Part shown: piece after piece, positions 22,928-33,510 of the stretch
Layout of the letters: the number at the start of each line of letters is the position of its first letter
Numbering within the stretch: position 1 is the stretch's first letter
Source of the DNA: Halichoerus grypus
Taxonomy: Eukaryota; Chordata; Mammalia; Carnivora; Phocidae
NCBI RefSeq assembly: GCF_964656455.1
Contig: NC_135715.1
Coordinates: forward strand, 167,616,437-167,680,436
DNA: 64,000 nt
Reading direction: 5' to 3'
The notes under the pieces: generated by a model
The model's input: only the letters and a program-made list of their open reading frames with translations
What the model was told of the DNA's origin: nothing
Databases searched by the model: none
Program-made: the position numbers and the translations under genes

Positions 22928-23115
22928 GGATGCCTGGGTGGCTTAGTCAGTGAAGCATCTGCCTTCAGCTCAGGTCATGATCCCAAGGTCCTGGGATCAA
23001 GCCCTGCGTCAGGCTCCATGCTCAACGGCGAGTCTGCTTCTCCCTCTCCCTCTGTGATCTCTCACTCTCTCTCAAATAAATAAATAAATAAATCTTAAGG
23101 GGAAAAAAAAAAAAA
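22928..23115 (+). mobile_element. CAN-SINE, sense (intron 3)
   Basis: Head GGATGCCTGGGTGGCTTAG, AAATAAATAAATAAATAAAT and an A tail. The perfect 17-bp target-site duplication AGAATGAGCCCTTCCAG is at 22911-22927 and 23116-23132. It ends about 170 bases before exon 4. Confidence 0.96.
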
Positions 23116-23286
23116 AGAATGAGCCCTTCCAGCTGTGGTTGTAAGAAATATAGAGAAATGCTAGTGTATTCCAGGAAATCAAGCCACAGAGCAACGCAAG
23201 GATGTTCTTCCCACACCCAGAGTTGATATCCATTGTTCTGGTAGCAGAGTTTGTCTTAACTTGGCTATGTGATTGTCCCCATGCAG

Positions 23287-23588
23287 GCCACCAGGATAAA
23301 CTGGGTGTTGCTGAGACAAAGCTCCTTCACACCTTGCATTGGATGCTTCTAGAGGCTCCCCAGGACTGCAACAGCGAGCGGTTTGGGGGCACAGACCGTG
23401 GCTCCAGCTGGGGTGGCAGCAGCAGTGCCTTCATCCACCAGGTAGAAAACCAGGGTTCCCCAGGGCAGCCTTGCCAGAGCAGCTCCAACGATGAAGACGA
23501 GAACAACCGAAGGAAGATCTTCCAGAACTCCATGGCCACCGTGGAGCTCTTTGTGTTTCTGTTTGCTCCTCTGGTACACAGGATCAAG
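23287..23588 (+). CDS. UNC80: UNC80 exon 4, residues 100-200
   Basis: The acceptor is TGTCCCCATGCAG|GCC and the donor ATCAAG|GTAAGG, a strong site. At 302 bases it is the longest coding exon here. It encodes GHQDKLGVAETKLLHTLHW, a Ser/Gly/Gln-rich stretch around residues 128-163 (GGTDRGSSWGGSSSAFIH and PGQPCQSSSNDEDENN) likely to be a flexible loop, then a hydrophobic helix with MATVELFVFLFAPLVHRIK. The helix is hydrophobic enough to look membrane-like, but UNC80 is regarded as a cytosolic scaffold. It ends in phase 0. Confidence 0.97.
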
Positions 23589-23759
23589 GTAAGGAGAGGG
23601 CTAGTATTAAGCTGAGGGGGGATAGAGGTGAGGTGAGCTTCAAATGGTATTTCCATATTTCCATATTTGGTTGTCCATGTCTTTATATGATCATGTGGCA
23701 AGCCAAGACATGGAGAGCTTAATTTCTATATCAAACCACTGAACATGATTTCAAAAATA

Positions 23760-24120
23760 CAGTTCTCTGTGTATCATGTATCTACTTAAAAATCTTCAAA
23801 GGTTCTCCTTTTGCCCGAAGATAATGCCCCACATATTAAACATGCATATAAGGTCAAGGACTTTTAATTTATCATTTGCCATTCCCTCCTGACATCTTCA
23901 TGATCCAGCTGTGGGAGCCATTCCCTGAATATACGCTTGCTGTTCGCTCTGCCCACTTTCTTTTCTCTGTTCATCTGATGATTCTTCAAACCTCAACTTC
24001 AATGTCATTATTTCCATGAAGCTGTTCCTCTGAAACTCCCCATGTAGACTGAGTCACTATCTCCTTTGTATTTCTACAGCGCCTTGTAAGCTGTCTCTAT
24101 TATAATGCAGGTCTGGAGCA
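23760..24120 (+). mobile_element. L2 LINE 3' region, sense (intron 4)
   Basis: Sense L2 landmarks: TTCAAAGGTTCTCCTTTTGC, GGTCAAGGACTTTTAATTTA, TCAACTTCAATGTCATTATT and CCTTGTAAGCTGTCTCTATT. The pyrimidine-rich character is typical of L2. Confidence 0.65.
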
Positions 24121-24299
24121 GAGGTTCTAAATGTCTTCTATGCCGTGGACTTTTTGACAGTGTGGTACAAGCTGAGAATTGTTTTTCAAAATATTTCTTA
24201 AAGCATAAAATACAAAACATAGGATTACATGGAAACCAGTTGTACTAAAATGTAATTATATACAAATACCCCTTGGGTCTGAAAGAGAATATCATTTGA

Positions 24300-24470
24300 A
24301 ACTACTGCGCCACTACTCTCTAGCTGTGTGATCTTGGTGATATTACTTAACTTCTCTGATCCTCCACTGCATACAGTTGTGGATACCTCTAACACAGGGT
24401 GAATATATGTGAAGACACAGTATAGTTCCAACACATGGAGAGAAATCAAGCTCTATTTGTTATTTCTGTG
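24300..24470 (+). mobile_element. MIR SINE, sense (intron 4)
   Basis: CTCTAGCTGTGTGATCTTGG and ACTTAACTTCTCTGATCCTC represent the MIR core; the rest is decayed. Confidence 0.6.
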
Positions 24471-24585
24471 AATGAATAAATTACAGCATACCATCTGAAT
24501 GCTAAGTTAAGAGATAAGAAGAAATTGGTATACTCAAATGTTCTTTAATAGAATATTAGGATCCTAATGAATATTTCAAGTTATA

Positions 24586-24625
24586 TATATGTATGTATGT
24601 ATGTATGTGAGTGTGTGTACATACA
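24586..24625. repeat. (GTAT)n / (TG)n microsatellite
   Basis: Five GTAT-type units run into GAGTGTGTGTACATACACAT. Short, impure and in intron 4. Confidence 0.8.
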
Positions 24626-24939
24626 CATATGTAGGTGGTTGTGAGACCGTTAACAATCACTATAAGGAAAATGAACTAGTGAGTCTTTTCACTCATTCTA
24701 GTTTTAGTTAAAATTCACTTCTGCTTGACACTGTCCCATTGCTGCCAGGAATAGAATTAAAATTACCTGTAAATTCCCAAAATGCTTTGCATGCTCTAGC
24801 CACATTGCCCATGAAACATACTAAAAATTTTAAATGTGAAATCAAATTAAATAGCTGCTTTAAAATCTTTGACTTTCCATTTTAAAAAGTCTTTTATGAT
24901 GGTTACACTTATTAAAAGCATTACTTTAATTGAGATCAT

Positions 24940-25440
24940 CCCCTGGCTTATGGGACCAGCAGTCCAGGCTCCTGCCCACCTTCTCGGCCCCATTTCCTGC
25001 CATAGCAATAGCCTTTCTGTCCTTCACTAACCTCCAAGTTCAGTGAGGCTCACCTTCAAACTCATTCTTACTTTCAAGTCCAGCACTGGTTTTTCCTTCT
25101 GTTTGAAACATCAACCTCTACCTCCTCCCCTAAATTTTCATATGGCCATATAATTCTCATGAGTTTGCTCACAACTCACAATGCTCAGAAAGAATTTTCT
25201 TGGCAACTTCGGTGTCACTAGCGCAGGACTATCTTTTTTCCCCCGCTCTTTGCACTTATCAGTACCTGAAATTATTTTCTGTGGTTGTTTGCCTGCTTGT
25301 TGCCCTTGACCCCCATAGAACAGAGTTCTTGAGCAAAGGGACATTGCCTGTCTAGGTCACACTGTATTTTCAGTGTCTAGAATAGTGTCTGGCAAAAGTG
25401 GGATACTCGATTAATATTTAATAAGTGACTCATTGAGTAA
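24940..25440 (+). mobile_element. L2 LINE 3' end, sense (intron 4)
   Basis: CTTCACTAACCTCCAAGTTC, then AACAGAGTTCTTGAGCAAAG and GGGATACTCGATTAATATTT near the end, matching the L2 3' terminus. Diverged. Confidence 0.6.
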
Positions 25441-25639
25441 ACCCAAGTTATTATCAGAAGCTGATCTAGGTGCTAAGAGTAGTGATTATATGTAGGTACA
25501 TAGTCCTTAAAATGGAGAGGACAGGAAAGAAGCCTTCTTTAAATAATGATCCCATAAAGATGTCTATCTGTGGACAAATACCCTCTGGATTAAAAAATGT
25601 GGAAGTGCAGAAGTGACTGGAATGGCTGTAATTTTATTT

Positions 25640-25850
25640 GGAGACATGGCTGAGAGTTCAAATTTTGGAAATAGGCCTGCGTTTGAATCACACGCTTGTT
25701 GCTTCTTACTATATGACTTAGAGCAAGCCTCAGTTTCCCTCAAGTATAAATTAGACATAAGAATAGTTTTATGGGGCATTGTGATGAAACATATGATAGT
25801 GCTCAACATTACACATAAAAGGGCCTTAATAAATATGTGTTGCTTTTAGT
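25640..25850 (+). mobile_element. MIR SINE, sense (intron 4)
   Basis: CGTTTGAATCACACGCTTG, AGCCTCAGTTTCCCTCAAG and AAGGGCCTTAATAAATATGT are the MIR middle, core and 3' end in order. Confidence 0.75.
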
Positions 25851-26219
25851 GTTGGCATTTTTTCGCTATTGGTATTTTGTATTATTAGTGAAAAGGAAGC
25901 CAGATTCTCTTTCAGGGGAGACTGTACAGACAGTTTCTGGCTCAAGACCCTCAAGTTTTACTTATGGCCTGGAGCATTTATGAGGGAGTAAGACAATGCA
26001 TATAAAACACGGTACAGTAATTAAATCATAATAAACTATTATTATTAGCTGTTATTACTAGCATATTATTATTTCATCAATTTATTATCTCTATGAAGGA
26101 AATATTGTTCCCAATGCTATAGGGAATAAAAAATATTAATGAGTCAATAAATTTCTCCAAAAGGCTTTTTCCTTCTGAGCGAGGTGTTTGCTTTTTTAAG
26201 GAATATACAATCCCTAGAC

Positions 26220-26448
26220 CAGGGTTTCTCAGCCTTGGCACTGTTGGCATTTGGGGCCAGATTATTCTTTCTTGTGGGACATTGCTGTGTGCCATGTAGG
26301 ATATCAGTAGCATTTCTGGCCCCTACTCACCAAATGCCAGGAACACTCCTCCCTTTAAGTTGTGATGGCCACAAATGACTCCAGACATTGCCAGGTGTCC
26401 CCAGTGGGTGGGCAGGGGGTGAGAATTGCCCCTGATTGAGAATCACTG
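26220..26448 (-). mobile_element. MER20-like hAT element (intron 4)
   Basis: Inverted ends CAGGGTTTCTCAGCC and GATTGAGAATCACTG. The interior has GGCACTGTTGGCATTTGGGG, GACTCCAGACATTGCCAGGT and GTCCCCAGTGGG, the text of the short non-autonomous hAT-Charlie element MER20 in reverse. It is nearly full length (229 bp). Confidence 0.8.
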
Positions 26449-26479
26449 CCTTTGGTCTTTCATTGGCCTGCTGGTTATC

Positions 26480-27410
26480 AGACCCTCTTGATCTCCACCT
26501 TTCTATCCATACCATACCCATGTGAACTGCTCCTCACCAGCACCATCAATGTCCTTTTTCCCTATCCTTCCTTTGCATTTGCCCTTCAAAATTCCAACCC
26601 CAGGTCATGACCAAAATCCATTTTTTCTACCCCTGACCCAGAGACCTGCATGCTCCTGGGGGAAAACCACACAATCATCCAGACTGGTGTTTCTACAAAG
26701 TTGTCATCTCCAACCCCTGTTTGCTGCCCCACTTGGCATTCCTTTTCTTGACATTACTCCCTCAATTTGCCAATCAGCACTTACACAGACAGTGTTATAG
26801 TTTCTTATAGGACATGGTGCTGCAGGAGGCATGGGAGGCTGAAATCCAGTTGAGGCCACTTTCGAACTGGATTCACAGTCTCCTGGCTTGTCTCATAAAA
26901 TCCAACTTCAACACTAAAGGGATCTATGTAGATCTGACCATATCACCAACATGCTTAAAGTAATTTGTTGATTTCTCATTATACAACAAGTAAAACTCCA
27001 ACTCATTAGTCTAGTAACTGGGCCTTCTGGTTACTTCTCCTGCCTATGAGCTCCAAGTGCTTGGAGTCTCCCCAGGAATGTAACGTGCTTTTTTCCAGGC
27101 CTATTCTCATGCTGGTCCTGCCACCTAGAATGCTCTCATGCCCTCCCCTCCTGCCTGGGAAACTCCTCCTCATCTTTCACAACTACATTCAAGATCCATC
27201 CCTCTCTTCCTCTAGCTTTATAATATTCTAGACAGATTTTTATTGTTATTTCTAGTTTATTATCATTATTTCTTTATGTGTCAATCTCTCCTATTAGATT
27301 CTGAATGGTTTGAGGGTGGGGAGTTATCATTGTATTCTGGATACCTAACATAGTATCTCAAATTCATAGGTATTTAATCAATATTTGTTGAATGAATTCA
27401 CTCATTAATT
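26480..27410 (+). mobile_element. L2 LINE, sense, long (intron 4)
   Basis: TCAATGTCCTTTTTCCCTAT, GATCTGACCATATCACCAAC, AATGCTCTCATGCCCTCCCC and the terminal ATTTAATCAATATTTGTTGA. About 900 bp of sense L2 with every frame closed. Confidence 0.7.
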
Positions 27411-27482
27411 AGCAAATTAATATAAATGACTCATCTTTTTGTAAGACAGTGTATAATTCAATGCACATTTTTCTATTTTAAT

Positions 27483-29375
27483 TAAGTTCTTATTTTAATT
27501 CCAGTATGGTTAACATACAGTGTTATATTGATTTTAGACGTGCAATAGAAGGATTCAACAATTCCATACATCACCCAGTACTCATCACGGCAAGTGCACC
27601 CCTTCATCCCTATCACCTATTTCACCATCCCCTAAGCACCCCTCCCCCCCTCCCCTCTGCCATCAGTTTGTTCTCTATAGTTAAGAGTCTGTTTCTTGGT
27701 TTGTCTCACCCTCTCTCTTTTTCTTTGCTCATTTATTTTGTTTCTTAAATTTCACATGAGTGAAATCATATATTTGTCTCTGACTTATTTCACTTAGCAT
27801 TGTATTCTCTAGCTCCATCGATGTCATTGCAAATGGCAAGATTCCACTCTTTTTTATGGCTGAATAATGTTCCATTGTGTATCTATATACCACATCTTCT
27901 TTATCCCCTCAACTATTGATGGACACTTGGGCTGCTTCCATAATCTGGCTATTGTAAATAATACTGCAAAAAATACAGAGGCACATGTATCCCTTTGATT
28001 TATTTATTTATTTATTTATTTGGTAAATACCCAGTAGTGTGATTACTGGATCATAGGGTAGTTCTAGTTTTAACGTTTTGAGGAACCTCCATACTGTTTT
28101 CCACAGTGGCTACAACTTTACATTCCCACCAGCAGTGTGAGAGGGTTCCTGTTTCTTCACATCCTTACCAACACTTGTTGTTTCTTGTGTTTTTGATTTT
28201 AGCCATTCTGACAGATGTGAGGTGATACCTCATTGTGGTTTTGATTTGCATTTCCCTGGTGGTGAGTGAGCTTGAGCATCTTTTCATGTATTTGTTGGCC
28301 TTCTGTATGTCTTCTTTGGAGAAATGTCTATTCATGTCTTCTGCTGTTTTTTAATTGGATTACTTTTTCTTGGGGTGTTGAGTTTTATAAGTTCTTTATA
28401 TGTTTTGGATACTAACCCTTTATCCGATATGTCATTTGCAAATATCTTCTCCCATTCAGTAGGTTGCCTTTTAATTTTGTTGATTGTTTCCTTCACTGTG
28501 TAGAAGCTTTTTATTTTGATGTAGTTCCGATAGTTTACTTTTGCTTTTATTTCCTTTGCCTCAGGAGGCATATCTAGAAAAATGTTGCTATGGCTGATGC
28601 CAGAGACATTACTGCCTATGCTCCCTTCTAGGATTTTTATGGTTTCAGGTCCTTAATCCGTTTTGGTCTTTAACCCATTTTGAGTTTATTTTTGCGTATG
28701 ATGTAAGAAAGTGGTCCAGTTTCATTCTTCAGCATGTTGCTGTCCAGTTTTCCCAACACCATTTGTTGAAGAGACCGTCTTTTTCCCATCGCATGTTCTT
28801 TCTTCCTTTGTTGAAGATTAATTGACCTTATAATTGTGGGTTTAATTCTGGGTTTTCTGTACTGTTCCATTGATCTATGTGTCTATTTTTGTGCCAGTAC
28901 CATACTGTTTTGATTACAATAGCTTTGTATTATAACTTGAAATCTGGGATTGTGTTACCTCCAGCTTTGTTTTTCTTCTTCATGATTGCTTTGGCTCCTC
29001 AGGGTCTTCTGTGGTCCATACAAACTTTAAGATTGTTTGTTCTAGGTCTGTGAAAAATGCTGTTGGTATTATCATAGGGATTGTATTACATCTGTAGATT
29101 GCTTTGGATACTATAGACATTTTAACAATATTTGTTCTTCCAATCCATGAGCACGGAATGTCTTTCCATTTCTTTGTATCGTCTTCAGTTTCTTTCATCA
29201 GTGTTTTATAGTTTTCAGAGTACTGGTTTTTTACTTCTTTGGTTAAGTTTATTCCTAGGTACTTTATTAGTTTGGGTGCAATTATAAATGGGATTGTTTT
29301 CTTAATTTCTCTTTCTGCTCCTTCATTATCTGTATCTAGAAATGCAACAGATTTCTGTACATTGATTCTGTGATT
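27483..29375 (-). mobile_element. Carnivore-type L1 fragment, antisense (intron 4)
   Basis: Begins with the antisense 3' end TTTTAATTCCAGTATGGTTA and continues through the 3' UTR and ORF2 C-terminal region, with GGCTGCTTCCATAATCTGGC and CATTCCCACCAGCAGTGTGA. It is 5'-truncated inside ORF2. Several minus-strand open pieces are decayed ORF2, broken by stops and frameshifts. It lies antisense to UNC80. Confidence 0.88.
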
Positions 29376-30520
29376 TTAATTTATAACTGCCTCAAGCCTG
29401 TCACATGAAATAAATCTAAAAATTCTGTCAAATACGTTATTTTCAACTAAATTTAATTTAGTGAAAAATGCTGAGTATTTATTATAACTAAGGAATTTAA
29501 GTGTAATGTCATGATTTAATCATATTCACTTATTCCTTCAATAAATATTTATTGAGGGCCTAGTCTCTGAGAGGCACTACTCAGAGTGCTAGAGAAATAG
29601 CAAGGAATAAAAATCCAAGCCCTCAAGGAGGTTTTTATAAAATCCATATGTGTGAAGTAAGCAACTTTAAAATTTAAAATAATAATAATTTTTAAACTCA
29701 ATTTCTCTAAATTACTAGTAAACATATTTAGAATTATTTCATGCCATCATGGAAACAGGCTTTCAGTGAAAACAAGAAATGCATCTGAAATATGGAGATA
29801 TTGATTCTACTAGTGTCTGTGTCTTCTGGTTTTTCTAAGGACCTCACTAGACCACCTGCCCCACAGCTGTTTCAATGATAGTGTCTCTTCTAGTTATCAA
29901 CATTCTGGCCATGTGGGCATACATGGCATTAGATGACCCACTAAAGGGGACTCCAGAAGAGGAATTAGGGTCCCAGAGCTTATGCATTCATCCAACTTAA
30001 AAAAGAACTTACAAAGGAACATAGCAACGTAAGAGGAGGCCATACCTTCTGCAAGTGTTCAAGTCTAAAGAATGATTTGATTTAGTTGGTGTTAACTTGT
30101 GAAATGTAAACTATCTTTAATTAATCAGCAAGTCTGTATTGATGCTCAAGGGGAAATGCACAGAAGGAGATCTCAATTCGTCTCCAATAAATATAGAATC
30201 TAGTTGGAAATATATCAAAGAAAACAAAATAATAAGTCTCAGTGAGTGCTAACATCAATAGGGCCAGTGTTAAAGGCCCGGGTTTCAGTATAAGAGAGCT
30301 TACCTTTGGAAGCAGTGTCCACTAGAGTTTTATTTGTGCCAAGATTACTTATGAGGAACACGGAAAAGGACACTGAGCTCAGAAGCTATGAAATCATCAA
30401 AACCAGGTCAATTGAGATTTGGCTTCCTGCATTTCTGGAGACAAATCTGATAAACTTTGCTTGCCGTTAATCCCCTGCTTGCTGGATCTAACACCACACA
30501 TAATACTATGTTCCATTAAC
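29376..30520. other. UNC80 intron 4, mostly unassigned
   Basis: An antisense L2-type tail, TTCCTTCAATAAATATTTAT followed by GAGGGCCTAGTC, is at about 29533-29640. The remainder shows no exon or repeat I can name. Confidence 0.4.
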
Positions 30521-30529
30521 TTTAAACCT

Positions 30530-31395
30530 TCCTGTCAAACTGTTTACTCAGTATCTTTAGTTGAATGTCTAACAGGCATCTCAAACTTTACATGTCTGTA
30601 ACTAAGCTCCTGATATCCCCACACCTGCTCCTCTTCATCTTGCCTATCTTTATCAAAGCCAAAAATCTTTGACACCTCTTTCTCACACCTTCCACTTCCA
30701 ATCTGTAGACTGTGTGTTCAAAATGTATCCAGAATCTACCACTGCTCATTTCGCCCTCTACAAACTCTCTCCTGTAATCATCTTCCACCTAGATGATAAT
30801 ATTAGCTTCCCAAACCGTCTCTCCACTTTTGCCCTTTCTTGAACTATTATTAATAGCCTCAGTAATCCTATCAAACATACATCCAGTAATGTCACGCCAC
30901 TACTCAGAACCCTCTGGTGGCTCCCCGTCTTACTCAGTAATTGCGGAAGCCCTTACTATGACCTATCAGGCCCTATATTATTTGGAACTCAATAACTTCT
31001 CTGACCTTATTTTTTTCTTCTACGCTTCTGCCATTTACTTGACTCCAGACACACAGTCTCCTGGCTGTTTCTTGATAGACCAGGCATATTTAGGACCTTT
31101 GCACTTGCTGATCCCTTCTCATGGAAGGTTTTTTTCTGAAAATATCTACATGGCAGCTCCTTAATTTCATTCAGATCTTTTTTACTCAAAAGACACTTTC
31201 ACAACAAAGACTTCCCTGGCCATTCTGTCTAAAATACCAACACCTTGCAGGCACATCCCTTTGCCTGCTTTACTTCTCTTTTTGCACCTAGGAGAGCAGG
31301 GATTTTTGTAAGCTCTGTTCACTATTCTAGCCCAGAATCTAGAGTAGTACCAGGTATACAGTAGGTGGTCTATAATATTTGTAGAATGAATGTTG
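30530..31395 (+). mobile_element. L2 LINE, sense (intron 4)
   Basis: TCTAACAGGCATCTCAAAC, ACTTCCCTGGCCATTCTGTC, GGTATACAGTAGGTGGTCTA and the terminal ATATTTGTAGAATGAATG. It may have joined neighbouring pieces. Open frames within it are chance. Confidence 0.7.
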
Positions 31396-31638
31396 ACAGA
31401 ATTTGACCAAGTGCTTTATGTACTTTCTTAATACCTCCACAGGGAGTCCTAGATGCTTTCCCATCATGGGCACTGTTGTAGCTCGGGGATCCCAGTCCAT
31501 ACCTTACAGAAGAAACCTCTCTGTATCAATGTGTGGATTTCACCAGCCTTTCCAGCTGACACTGAACCACAATGATTCACCATTTGCAGGATCACTTTTC
31601 TTTTTTTCCAATTTCTTCCTACTTCTTATTCTTCTAGA

Positions 31639-31800
31639 TTAGTGGTTTTCAACCATGACTACACATGAAAGTCAGCAGAGAACTTCAGAGTGATTCTAAT
31701 TTAATCGGTCTGGGCAAGGGAGGAAGTTGAGACCTGGGCCTCCTAGGTTTTAAAAGCTCTCTAGGTGATTTTAATATGCAAGCTAGGGTTGCAAATCCCT
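31639..31800. mobile_element. MER5A-like hAT element (intron 4)
   Basis: TAGTGGTTTTCAACCATGAC, the centre GATTCTAATTTAATCGGTCT, and the opposing CTCTCTAGGTGATTTTAATA and GGGTTGCAAATCCC. This matches the MER5A layout. Confidence 0.75.
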
Positions 31801-31881
31801 GCCCTAAGTGAATTCCTGAGTCTCAGTTGTGTTCATTAATCTGCTATCACATTCTCTCCTTCCATCTTTTATTTATTTTTT

Positions 31882-32028
31882 TTTTGAGAGGCTGAGTTGT
31901 TTAATTTATTTCTTTTCTTTTTTTAATTCCAGTTTGTGGCTGAGTTGTTTAAAATGTAATCTCAGAATGTCATATATTTGTACTTATACAATATGAGATT
32001 GCATTTTAAACATCTCAGCCTCTCAAAA
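31882..32028. mobile_element. Palindromic DNA element (MITE-like), interrupted
   Basis: The left arm begins TTTTGAGAGGCTGAGTTG and its right counterpart ends CATCTCAGCCTCTCAAAA (to 32028). Once a 33-base insertion and its duplicated flank are set aside, the arms are about 35 bases each with two or three mismatches, around a loop of about 30 bases. This is the shape of an internally deleted DNA transposon. I cannot name the family. Confidence 0.7.
31905..31937 (-). mobile_element. Tiny antisense L1 3'-end insertion
   Basis: A 33-base insert consisting of a T-rich tract, then TTAATTCCAG, the first bases of an antisense carnivore L1 3' end as seen at 9716 and 27483. The perfect 15-bp repeat GGCTGAGTTGTTTAA flanks it at 31890-31904 and 31938-31952. 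It looks like an extremely 5'-truncated L1 inside the palindromic element. Confidence 0.65.
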
Positions 32029-32328
32029 TGATGTAATAAGGAAGCGGAAAATGTGCTCCTTGGAAGAGACTTTAAATTATAGATAAACTGAATGAGTATG
32101 GGTTGTAAGGTTAGTGCAATTCAGCAAGTGCTTGTTGAGCTCCTATTGTACACCCAATTTCTAATGCTGTGTTAAGCATTGTGATGATGTCAGGTGTTAT
32201 GGAAGGGGGAGAATGCCTGATAGACCATCAAGGAATTAAAGATTATTAAGAAGGTAACATTACAAAACAATATACTAGAAGGGTCTATATATATGTTCCT
32301 GATTCCATGAAGTGCAAAAAAAAGAGAT

Positions 32329-32592
32329 ATGTTAAAAAAAAGAAGAAGATAGCAGGAAGGGAAAAATGAAGGGGGGGAATCGGAGGGGGAGACGAACGAT
32401 GAGAGACTATGGACTCTGAGAAACAAACTGAGGGTTCTAGAGGGGAGGGGGTGGGGGGATGGGTTAGCCTCGTGATGGGTATTAAAGAAGGCACGTTCTG
32501 CATGGAGCACTGGGTGTTATGCACAAACAATGAATCATGGAATAAAAACTAATGATGTAATGTATGATGACTAACATAACATAAAAAAAAAA
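32329..32592 (+). mobile_element. Short retroposon with L1 3'-UTR body (copy A)
   Basis: Starts ATGTTAAAAAAAAGAAGAAG, then GATAGCAGG, then about 235 bases matching carnivore L1 3' UTR (ACTATGGACTCTGAGAAAC, TGCATGGAGCACTGGGTG), ending in poly-A. Probable short target repeats AAGAGAT flank it. Copy B at 44751 has the same 5' start. It lies in intron 4. Confidence 0.8.
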
Positions 32593-33030
32593 AACAAGAG
32601 ATGGCCTAGAGAATACAAAGTCAAAATAGCCAGCATCTGAGGATATTGATTTAAGAGGGAGAAAGAAGGACAATTAAATAATTAAGAGGAATAATAATGA
32701 CAACCACAAGAGATCTGCCAAGACTCTTGAAATAAACAGGCCTTGATCACTGCTAACACAAAACAATAATTTGTGTTTCATGCTTTGTCCAAAGCTCCAT
32801 TTTAATTATTAATTTTGCCAAAAGCAGACCACCATGGTTTCCATGGTAATTGTGATGATAACTTAGGGCTACTGGTTTGCCCTAGAAACACTCATCTGAG
32901 TGATGAGAGAAGGTCTAGAAGATCAACCTACTTTGACAATAATCTTGTGAATGATACTAATCATTGCGATGACTGGCCCCTTCAACCAGTTATAAACCAG
33001 TTATTGGACATAAATCTTCTCTTCCCCCAG
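32593..33030. other. End of UNC80 intron 4, unique sequence
   Basis: No repeat recognised from about 32600 to exon 5. It contains an X-box-like palindrome, GTTTCCATGGTAAT, at 32837-32850. The acceptor tract is TAAATCTTCTCTTCCCCCAG. Confidence 0.5.
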
Positions 33031-33154
33031 GAATCTGACCTTACGTTCCGACTGGCCAGCGGGCTTGTTATATGGCAGCCCATGTGGGAGCACAGACAGC
33101 CCGAGGTCTCTGGCTTCACAGCACTGGTGAAGCCCATCAGGAACATCATTACAG
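33031..33154 (+). CDS. UNC80: UNC80 exon 5, residues 201-241 and part of 242
   Basis: The acceptor is CTTCTCTTCCCCCAG|GAA and the donor ACAG|GTTCGT. At 124 bases it encodes ESDLTFRLASGLVIWQPMW to ALVKPIRNIIT plus one base of an alanine codon. Tryptophan-rich and well ordered, it fits the conserved UNC80 N-terminal domain. An open frame starts upstream at 32815, but that part is intron read-through. Phase agrees with exons 4 and 6. Confidence 0.96.
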
Positions 33155-33319
33155 GTTCGTAATTTGGACACCTGCTGGGACAGTGTTAGCAGACTCTCTC
33201 ATATGCAGAAGTAAGGGTGATGGAATGATTTGCCCTTAAGAAACCAAGAGGAAGAAAATTTCTCCAGGGAGCTATGTTAGTGCCCCAGGCACAGGGCTCA
33301 TTCACATGATGAGAAACTA
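33155..33319. other. Start of UNC80 intron 5
   Basis: Unassigned sequence between the exon 5 donor and a MIR. Confidence 0.4.
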
Positions 33320-33510
33320 AGCCAGGGTCACATGCCATTGAGTTGTGTGACTTTGGAGAAGTCATTTCAATTTCCTGTGCCTCCGTTTCCTCATGTGTAA
33401 AACAGGAGTTAAACTTATGGGTTGTTATGAAGAATAAATGAATTAATTATATATAAAATTGCTTAGAAGAATGCCAGGTACGTAGTAAGTGAATAAGCTA
33501 TTATTATAAT
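33320..33510 (+). mobile_element. MIR SINE, sense (intron 5)
   Basis: TTGTGTGACTTTGGAGAAGT, CCTGTGCCTCCGTTTCCTCA, TGTAAAACAGGAG and a GCCAGGTACGTAGTAAGTG tail. One of the better preserved MIRs here. Confidence 0.85.

Noticed and set aside
32190..32530. Minus-strand open frames ending over 32285-32530, similar to those at 44748-44978
   Set aside because: The similarity is real but comes from the two copies of the L1-tail retroposon, not from a protein.
32815..33162. Separate 115-codon gene
   Set aside because: Its second half is UNC80 exon 5 with strong splice borders; the first half is intron read-through.
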